This document shows, piece after piece, positions 1 to 5,191 of a stretch of DNA of 11,636 nucleotides. The notes under the pieces were generated by a model. The model saw only the letters and a list, made by a program, of their open reading frames with translations. It searched no databases and was not told where the DNA came from. The stretch is from UBA3478 sp036782715 (lineage in GTDB: Bacteria > Bacteroidota > Bacteroidia > Flavobacteriales > Flavobacteriaceae). The stretch is from the NCBI GenBank assembly GCA_036782715.1, contig DAIPYN010000038.1, positions 1 to 11,636 of the forward strand. The letters are read 5' to 3'. The position numbers were made by a program, and so were the translations under genes. How positions within the stretch are numbered: position 1 is the first letter of the stretch; the number at the start of each line of letters is the position of its first letter.

Positions 1-6
1 TTTAGT

Positions 7-80
7 GGGTGTTACAGGATTCGAACCTGTGACCTCTACCCTGTCAAGGTAGCGCTCTAAACCAACTGAGCTAAACACCC
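7..80 (-). tRNA. tRNA-Val (anticodon GAC)
   Basis: Read on the minus strand this folds as a complete 74-nt tRNA. It has a 7-bp acceptor stem (GGGTGTT with AACACCC), a D-arm GCTC/GAGC, an anticodon stem CTACC/GGTAG enclosing the loop TTGACAG, and a T-arm ACAGG/CCTGT with loop TTCGAAT. Loop positions 34-36 read GAC, which decodes GUC/GUU valine. The CCA end is not encoded, so it must be added after transcription. On the minus strand a TAAATTCG (plus positions 91-98), 10 nt upstream of the mature 5' end, resembles the Bacteroidota -7 element, but I find no -33 partner at the usual spacing. Confidence 0.96.
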
Positions 81-152
81 TTATACGTTGCGAATTTACA
101 ATGAAAGAAATCAAATCGACCGAAGAGCTTAAAAATATAATGTAAATAAAAC

Positions 153-182
153 TTGACATTTATATAAAAACTTCTACTTTTG
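153..182 (+). promoter_or_regulatory. Bacteroidota-type promoter for the membrane protein/regulator operon
   Basis: TTGAC at 153-157 (-33 element) is followed after 19 nt by TACTTTTG at 175-182, a perfect match to the Bacteroidota -7 consensus TAnnTTTG. Transcription would start near 186-190, leaving a 5' leader of only about 11-15 nt before the ATG at 201. The element also settles the start of the downstream gene: the in-frame TTG at 180 lies inside the -7 box and cannot be the translation start. Confidence 0.75.
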
Positions 183-200
183 TCAAATAAACTTTACAAA

Positions 201-593
201 ATGAAAGAAGAACGTAAGAAGAGAATGACCCAATTAGCCATATGGACTTGGACTTGGGTGGCAACTTTAGCCCTAGCTACTTTTGGGCCTGAATTTATTT
301 GGGCGGCAGATAGTCCATTGACGATTGTCTCAATTGTGATCAACTTTATAAACGGAGCCTTAATGATATGGGCGAATCGAAATCTCTACAATCATTATGA
401 TGAATTAGAGCGTAAAATTCACCTTGAAGCTATGGCTTTGACTCTTGGAGTTGCGGTAATCGTCGGCTTAACCTATTCCTTATTAGATCAGAAAAATATT
501 ATCCAGTCAGATGCAGAGATTGGTATTTTAGTTGGGATCATCGGTATCACCTACGGAGTTGCTATGGGTATTAACACAAAGCGGTACTCATGA
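201..593 (+). CDS. Four-helix integral membrane protein, partner of an XRE regulator
   Basis: This is a 130-aa protein of unknown function. I start it at ATG 201 because the upstream in-frame TTG (180) falls in the promoter. There is no Shine-Dalgarno; the leader is A-rich (TTTACAAAATG). A short basic N-terminus is followed by four hydrophobic segments at about residues 11-28, 39-57, 76-95 and 105-123. Between helices 2 and 3 lies a charged cytoplasmic-type loop with the motif DELERKIHLEA (68-78), a pattern I associate with small membrane proteins encoded beside XRE regulators. Its last codons overlap the start of the regulator gene (ATGA, 590-593), so the two are almost certainly co-transcribed and translationally coupled. 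A sensor or antagonist role toward the regulator is only inference; it has no catalytic motif that I recognise. Confidence 0.85.
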   Translation: MKEERKKRMTQLAIWTWTWVATLALATFGPEFIWAADSPLTIVSIVINFINGALMIWANRNLYNHYDELERKIHLEAMALTLGVAVIVGLTYSLLDQKNIIQSDAEIGILVGIIGITYGVAMGINTKRYS

Positions 594-784
594 ATAACCG
601 AGTAAAAGAGCTCAGAAAAGAAAAGGGATATACTCAAGAGGATCTTGCCGAAATTATTGGAGTTTCGAGGCAGACAGTCAATGCGATTGAAAAACAAAAG
701 TTCGATCCCAGCTTGAACACTGCATTTAAAATGGCGAAACTATTTGGGCTTCCGATCGAATCAATTTTTCTTGATGAAAACTAA
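590..784 (+). CDS. Small XRE/Cro-family helix-turn-helix transcriptional regulator
   Basis: This is a 64-aa stand-alone HTH_3 (Cro/C1-type) DNA-binding protein resembling the short YgzD/YozG-like regulators. The helix-turn-helix spans about residues 15-35: TQEDLAEIIGVSRQTVNAIE contains helix 2 (QEDLAEII) and the recognition helix (SRQTVNAIEK). The remainder (KFDPSLNTAFKMAKLFG) is the usual dimer-packing tail, and no ligand domain is attached. Start ATG 590 overlaps the upstream membrane-protein stop as ATGA, implying translational coupling. Its TAA (782-784) overlaps the stop codon of the convergent nitroreductase gene. Regulators of this type often control their own operon, but I saw no clear operator palindrome around the promoter at 153-182. 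The target genes are unknown. Confidence 0.92.
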   Translation: MNNRVKELRKEKGYTQEDLAEIIGVSRQTVNAIEKQKFDPSLNTAFKMAKLFGLPIESIFLDEN

Positions 785-1509
785 ATTCGCCGGTAAACCT
801 CATCAAAAGGAACACGGCAACGCTCACCCCAGATACCCTCATTTCCTTTTCTAATTCCGCACGAGATAATCATATTGATTTTTGCCGAATTAGGAAGATT
901 CAGAAGTCGCTTTACCCTACGACTATCAAACCCTTCCATAGGGCAAGTATCATATCCCTTCTCCGCCATGGCAAGCATAAAGGTTTGCGCGGCAAGAGCA
1001 CAAGATTTATGAGCAACTCCGCGCATATGGGTTTCAGTCACCTCTCTAACCACCGGTCTAAACCATCCCATGACGGTTACTACTAACCATCTAAATACCC
1101 CCATTAGTCGAAAGAGGCGGCTGTAAAGAAAAGGCATGAGCTTACCATAATAAGTCTCTCGAACCGCAATTCGTTTCGCTTTTCGAGCGGCAGGGCTATT
1201 TCTGTCAATATTTCCTTTTTCAAAATTGAGAACAAACTGAGCGCGCTTTCGATGCAGATCTTGTCGAGTGACAAATACCACCCACTGATCAGCAGTTGAA
1301 GCCGCTGTTTGCCCAAGGCAGGCATCAGTAAGTGCATCTTTATAGCTCTTATCAGTGATATGTATAAACTCCCATAACTGAAGATTTGAGCTATTGGGAG
1401 CAAGTGTGGCCTGCTCTAAACAATCTCTTACCTGGTCAGCATCGATTGGTTTCTCATGATCGTACACTCTTACAGAACGGCGATACTCTAATAAATCTTT
1501 TAAACACAT
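781..1509 (-). CDS. Nitroreductase-family flavoprotein with hydrophobic insertion
   Basis: This is a 242-aa member of the nitroreductase (FMN-dependent oxidoreductase) superfamily, enzymes that use NAD(P)H to reduce nitro groups, quinones or enones. Visible hallmarks are the N-terminal FMN-phosphate motif RRSVR (10-14), PNSSNLQLWEF (38-48) in the usual flavin-contacting position, PMEGFD (190-195), and the C-terminal G-x-R (218-220) followed by GIWGERCRVP (225-234). Residues 122-155 form a strongly hydrophobic and basic insertion, longer than in classical NfsB-type enzymes, which may be a lid or a membrane-contacting cap. The ATG at 1509 has a possible weak Shine-Dalgarno AGGA about 7 nt upstream. 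The gene is divergent from the class V aminotransferase, and its TAG overlaps the TAA of the upstream XRE gene. The substrate cannot be predicted. Confidence 0.9.
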   Translation of the reverse strand: MCLKDLLEYRRSVRVYDHEKPIDADQVRDCLEQATLAPNSSNLQLWEFIHITDKSYKDALTDACLGQTAASTADQWVVFVTRQDLHRKRAQFVLNFEKGNIDRNSPAARKAKRIAVRETYYGKLMPFLYSRLFRLMGVFRWLVVTVMGWFRPVVREVTETHMRGVAHKSCALAAQTFMLAMAEKGYDTCPMEGFDSRRVKRLLNLPNSAKINMIISCGIRKGNEGIWGERCRVPFDEVYRRI

Positions 1510-1588
1510 ATGAGGTCCTAAAATAAACCAGTAATTTATTCAATAAGAATGAATTGTATCTTGTTAACACCTAAAGTTGATTCAGATT

Positions 1589-2842
1589 ATGAATAAAAGA
1601 AACTTTTTAAGATCAACAGCTGCAGTACTTGCCACTCCACTCCTAAGTTCATTTGATCTAAAGCAAGATCAGTACAATACGCCTCTTTCAGCTTTGAAAG
1701 GAGAGGCTCTTTGGAAAAGAGTTCGGCAAGATTACCACTTAAAAGAGGACTATATCAATTTAGAGAGTGGTTACTATAATATCATTCCTACTCCTACCTT
1801 AAGAAAGGTTAACGAACACCTCGAACGGGTGAACAAGGAAGGGTCTTACTACATGAGAAATCAGCTCGATATCGACCGAAAAGAGGTAACCGAGAAGTTG
1901 GCCGAATTTGTCGGATGTAACCCAAAAGACTTAGCCATAACAAGAAACACTACTGAATCATTAGACCTTGTGATTTCTGGATTTCCTTGGGAGGCAGGAG
2001 ATCACGCCATTTATGCGGAACAAGATTACGGTGCTATGCAGCTCATGTTCGAACAAATTTCGAAACGACATGGGGTACAGTTAGATGTGGTATCTGTGCC
2101 TAATCATCCGAAAGATGATGATGAAATAATTGCTCTCTACGAGTCGAAAATTACCTCAAAGACTAAGTTGATTATGGTATGTCACATGATCAATATCACA
2201 GGGCAAATACTCCCAATCAAAAAGATATGCGATATGGCACACTCCCATGGTGTAGAAGTTTTGGTTGATGGCGCTCACTGCGTTGGACACTTTGATTTTA
2301 AAATCGCAGAATTAAATTGTGATTACTATGGTTCTAGTCTTCATAAGTGGTTGGCTGCCCCCTTAGGTAATGGCCTACTCTACATCAAAGATGAACATCG
2401 ACCAAAAATCTGGCCTTTGCTTGCAGACTACGAAAAAGACCTTACCCAAATTCGCAGGTTAAACCATTTAGGGACGCACCCGGCCTACATTACCCTTGGT
2501 ATAGCAAATGCCATAGACTACCTAAACGAGATGGGTATTAAACGCAAAGAACAACGCCTTAGTCAGCTAAGACAATACTGGATGAAAAATCTTCAGGGCA
2601 TTGAGAATATTCAAATCAATACCCCTTGGAGCAACGAAAGGGCCTGTGGAATTGCGAATGTTGGTGTTAAAAACCTGAAACCTGCAGAAATGGCAAAAAG
2701 ACTCTTCGACGAGTTTGACATTTTCACCGTAGCCATTGATTATGCTAACGTTCAAGGGTGCAGAATCACCCCTAATGTATTCACCACTTTCGACGAGTTA
2801 AATCGCTTTTCAGAAGCTGTTATACAACTCTCAAAAGTTTAA
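1589..2842 (+). CDS. Tat-exported class V aminotransferase / isopenicillin N epimerase-like PLP enzyme
   Basis: This is a 417-aa fold-type I PLP enzyme of the class V aminotransferase family, close in layout to isopenicillin N epimerase-like (CefD-type) and cysteine desulfurase-like proteins. The PLP aspartate lies in VDGAH (D227, H230), and the Schiff-base lysine is in SSLHKWL (K253). NTTESLD (about 122-128) fits the phosphate-binding loop. I chose ATG 1589 over the in-frame TTG at 1577 because it gives a clean N-terminus, MNKRNFLRS, followed by a hydrophobic stretch: a KR variant of the twin-arginine signal. Export of a cofactor-loaded enzyme through Tat is therefore likely but inferred. 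It could be an epimerase, lyase or transaminase; the substrate is unknown. It converges on the HisC-like gene with no intergenic base. Confidence 0.88.
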   Translation: MNKRNFLRSTAAVLATPLLSSFDLKQDQYNTPLSALKGEALWKRVRQDYHLKEDYINLESGYYNIIPTPTLRKVNEHLERVNKEGSYYMRNQLDIDRKEVTEKLAEFVGCNPKDLAITRNTTESLDLVISGFPWEAGDHAIYAEQDYGAMQLMFEQISKRHGVQLDVVSVPNHPKDDDEIIALYESKITSKTKLIMVCHMINITGQILPIKKICDMAHSHGVEVLVDGAHCVGHFDFKIAELNCDYYGSSLHKWLAAPLGNGLLYIKDEHRPKIWPLLADYEKDLTQIRRLNHLGTHPAYITLGIANAIDYLNEMGIKRKEQRLSQLRQYWMKNLQGIENIQINTPWSNERACGIANVGVKNLKPAEMAKRLFDEFDIFTVAIDYANVQGCRITPNVFTTFDELNRFSEAVIQLSKV

Positions 2843-3958
2843 CTATCCATTATATACCTCAAGCATTCCTTTTATAAATAGATCGACCTCTTCTGCGGTT
2901 CCAGTGCTTATACGACACCAATCATAAAATGGAGGAAAAGGTCTGCCGATTCGCACCCCCTTAGCTAACATTTCAGGACCTAATTCCCTGATATCTCTAT
3001 TCGAATGAAAAAAGATAAAGTTGGTACTTGAGCGCACATAATCTAACTGAAGGTGGTCAAGTAAATCGTAAATACGCTGTTTTTGTTTGCGATTTTGTTC
3101 AAGTGAAAACTGATAAAAATCACGATCTTCTAAAGAAGCTTCTGCAGCGGCAATTGCAAGTACATTACTCATAGCTACCACATTCTTACGTATTTGTTGC
3201 GCTAAATGAGGCGGAGCGATAAGGTATCCTATCCTCGTTCCCGCAAGACCATAAACCTTAGAAAATGTCTTCGAGACGATCACATTCTTTCCCTGTCTTA
3301 CCAGTGTATCCATAGAAGGATAATGATCTTCTTCTATAAAATCATAGTAAGCTTCATCTGAGAAAACGATCGTTCTCTCACTTACTGAATTACAAAAATC
3401 GGTCAAAGATTTAGCCGGCAGTAAAGTACCAGTTGGGTTGTTAGGGTTGCATAAGAATACCAATTTGGTCTTTGAACTGATACGCTTTTCAATTTCATTT
3501 AAGTCGTATCCTTTATCTTCTCCTACAGGAACCCAGTTTATAGTCGCATCCCATCCCTTAGCATAATCCATCATTGCTAAGAAAGTAGGCTGGCCAGCAA
3601 TAATCTCCCCTCCACTGTGGGCAAAAGTGAGCCCTGTAATTTTAAGACCTTCTGTTGAACCGCCGGTTATAATAATACTTTCAGGGGCTACTCCATGTAT
3701 TTTTGCAAGCTTTTCTGCGAGTGCATCACTGTACTCATAAGGATATCGACATGCGTGATCAAATGCCTTAATGATCGACTCTTGAACCTTTTTCGAAGGA
3801 CCATAAGGGTTCTCATTTGAACTCAGTCGAACGACACTCTCTAAAGGTCGTGGATTGTAATCGGCAATTTCCTTTGCTGAAAGCAACGTAGATGGAGTAA
3901 CTAATAACCCCCCAATTCCCAGGGATGATCTTAACCAGTCTCTTCTTGTTTGTCCCAT
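2843..3958 (-). CDS. Tat-exported HisC-like class I/II aminotransferase
   Basis: This is a 371-aa PLP-dependent aminotransferase of the histidinol-phosphate aminotransferase-like group (class I/II, fold type I). Motifs in ATG numbering are SNENPYGPS (47-55), the phosphate loop GGSTEG (99-104), NPNNPTG (171-177), SDEAYYDF with PLP-contacting D201 and Y203, the lysine in SKTFSKVYG (K234), and the substrate-carboxylate arginine in CRISTGT (R349). The start is ATG 3958, which gives MGQTRRDWLRS plus a hydrophobic segment, a canonical twin-arginine signal. The longer in-frame start at 4000 is a GTG buried in the upstream hairpin and is rejected. A Tat signal argues against a role in histidine biosynthesis; such exported homologues have no established substrate that I know of. 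It lies downstream of a candidate promoter and a hairpin, and abuts the convergent class V enzyme gene. Confidence 0.9.
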   Translation of the reverse strand: MGQTRRDWLRSSLGIGGLLVTPSTLLSAKEIADYNPRPLESVVRLSSNENPYGPSKKVQESIIKAFDHACRYPYEYSDALAEKLAKIHGVAPESIIITGGSTEGLKITGLTFAHSGGEIIAGQPTFLAMMDYAKGWDATINWVPVGEDKGYDLNEIEKRISSKTKLVFLCNPNNPTGTLLPAKSLTDFCNSVSERTIVFSDEAYYDFIEEDHYPSMDTLVRQGKNVIVSKTFSKVYGLAGTRIGYLIAPPHLAQQIRKNVVAMSNVLAIAAAEASLEDRDFYQFSLEQNRKQKQRIYDLLDHLQLDYVRSSTNFIFFHSNRDIRELGPEMLAKGVRIGRPFPPFYDWCRISTGTAEEVDLFIKGMLEVYNG

Positions 3959-3973
3959 AGTAATAAACTTAAT

Positions 3974-4045
3974 TAAAAAAGCACAGACGAGATACTTCAC
4001 TTAAGGGAGGTAATGACCTCCAATATGCATCTTGTCCGTGCTTGT
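3974..4045 (-). terminator. Large hairpin plus U-tract: terminator or 5'-leader attenuator
   Basis: On the minus strand the arm complementary to 4029-4043 (AAGCACGGACAAGAT) pairs with that complementary to 3979-3993 (ATCTCGTCTGTGCTT): 14 of 15 positions pair, with one G-U and one A-C mismatch, and two further pairs are possible inside. The apical part holds a perfect 6-bp hairpin, GGAGGT/ACCTCC (4006-4011 with 4016-4021), with a 4-nt loop. Directly after the outer stem comes TTTTTT (3975-3980, partly in the stem), so it reads as an intrinsic terminator only in the minus direction. It lies between the dipeptidase stop (4096) and the HisC-like start (3958). It may end the lipoprotein-dipeptidase transcript, attenuate the HisC-like gene, or both. 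Confidence 0.7.
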
Positions 4046-4047
4046 CT

Positions 4048-4077
4048 CAATAGTAGAGAATCTTTAAGATACACAAA
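4048..4077 (-). promoter_or_regulatory. Candidate promoter for the HisC-like gene
   Basis: On the minus strand TTTG (plus 4074-4077) is followed after 18 nt by TACTATTG (plus 4048-4055), which has one mismatch to the Bacteroidota -7 consensus TAnnTTTG. The predicted start point, near 4042-4044, falls at the very base of the hairpin at 3979-4043. The transcript would then open with the hairpin and carry an 85-nt leader to the ATG at 3958. The match is good but not perfect, and the region is AT-rich, so chance is possible. Confidence 0.45.
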
Positions 4078-4095
4078 ATCAGCGAACTAACAAAA

Positions 4096-5191
4096 TTATG
4101 ATTGCCATTGTGTGCTTACAGCCTGCACCTCATCTAGAACTCTAAGGAGATTTTCTCCCCAAAGCTTTTGGATATCTTCTTCGCTGTAGCCTCTCTTTAC
4201 GAGCTCTAAGGTTACATTAAAAGTCTCTGAAGCGTCTTGCCATCCGCCTACTCCACCTCCGCCATCGAAATCTGAAGAAATACCTACATGGTCAATTCCT
4301 ATGAGGTTTACCATATAATCAATATGATCTACAAAATCAGTAACAGTTACTCCCGTTGGAGCCTCTGGATCATTAGCAACTAACTCATCTGCCTCAGCTA
4401 CAATTTCACGATAATAACTCATAAAAGCAGTTCTCTTATCGGCGTCTAGATTTCTAAGTTCAGAACGATTATACCACTCTAAACCTTTCTCTGCTGCCAG
4501 ACGAGTTCTAATAGCCTGCATGTATTCGTTGCGAGCATTGTGCTTCTCCGTATTCAGATAAGAAGAAAAGGCTACGGTTTGAACGACGCCCCCGTTCTCT
4601 TTCATCCAGAACAACTGCTCATCATCGAGATTTCTTGAATGATCACAAAGCGCACGAGCTGACGAGTGCGAGGCAATAATGGGGGCTTTTGACAAGGCAA
4701 TCATTTGACGCATNNNNNNNNNNNNNNNNNNNNNNNNNNNNNNNNNNNNNNNNNNNNNNNNNNNNNNNNNNNNNNNNNNNNNNNNNNNNNNNNNNNNNNN
4801 NNNNNNNNNNNNNAGAAGAAGTCGCAAGACCTATTTGATCAGGAGCATATTCCTCAACCAAACGGTGAATAGCGTCAAACTTAGACATTGCATTCATCTC
4901 TGCACTAGCATAACCTTCTTCAGTTAAATCACCTTGCCCCGTGTAGACGATAAGCCAAGCTACATCAAGCTGACCTTCGTCCATTTTTGGGAGATTCACT
5001 TGAGTATTCAAACGCTGGGTGTAATTGATACTATCGGTAAAATTGGCCACATTGATATCATCATGGGTGTCAATGGTGATCACTGATTCATGAATTCGTC
5101 GAGCTTTTTCCTCTAAAGTCTCCGTTTGGGTAGTACAGCTCGCTACGATCATAAGACCGAGTAAGCCCAAAATTGAATGAGTTCTTTTCAT
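4096..5191 (-). CDS. M19 membrane dipeptidase lipoprotein, interrupted by an assembly gap
   Basis: Two fragments of one gene flank 100 N. The N-terminal part (5191 to 4814, 126 aa) has a lipoprotein signal with lipobox VASC (C19) and the first zinc motif, HDD (H43, D45). The C-terminal part (4713 to 4096, 205 aa) has APIIASHSSARAL with the distal zinc histidine and GISSDFDGGGG with the conserved aspartate. These match peptidase family M19 (renal dipeptidase), binuclear zinc enzymes that cleave dipeptides, including ones with a D-residue at the C-terminal position. The bridging glutamate and the DLSH histidine fall in the gap. Sequenced bases total 996, a multiple of three, so an intact gene needs a true gap that is a multiple of three; 100 is a placeholder. 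Family length suggests about 80 missing residues. ATG 5191 overlaps the upstream stop as TAATG. Confidence 0.9.
4714..4813. other. Assembly gap of 100 N
   Basis: A run of exactly 100 N, the conventional placeholder for a scaffold join of unknown length. It lies inside the M19 dipeptidase gene. The reading frames on either side do not join across 100 bases, which confirms that the number is not a measured length. Confidence 0.98.

Noticed and set aside
7..80. tRNA-Asp call, because the plus strand shows GTC in the loop
   Set aside because: The gene is on the minus strand, where the anticodon reads GAC (Val).
180..200. TTG start for the four-helix membrane protein
   Set aside because: It lies inside a perfect TAnnTTTG promoter element; ATG 201 fits better.
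1104..1403. 99-aa open frame within the nitroreductase
   Set aside because: Shadow frame of a well-supported gene; no recognisable domain or start signal.
1577..1588. TTG start for the class V aminotransferase
   Set aside because: ATG 1589 puts the KR signal motif at the extreme N-terminus, as expected for Tat.
1510..1588. Promoters in the nitroreductase/class V divergent spacer
   Set aside because: A TATCTTG (1557-1563, plus) and a TATTTTAG (minus) resemble -7 elements, but each departs from consensus and lacks a convincing -33 partner.
3959..4000. Extended N-terminus of the HisC-like enzyme from a GTG at 4000
   Set aside because: The GTG sits in the hairpin, and the added residues would bury the twin-arginine signal 14 residues in.
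3979..4043. Integron attC-like site or mobile-element end
   Set aside because: The inverted arms lack the RYYYAAC/GTTRRRY core, there is no integrase or transposase nearby, and a U-tract fits a terminator better.
4096..4827. Independent 243-aa gene reading through the N run
   Set aside because: Its start lies beyond the gap in unrelated frame; it is the C-terminal fragment of the M19 dipeptidase.
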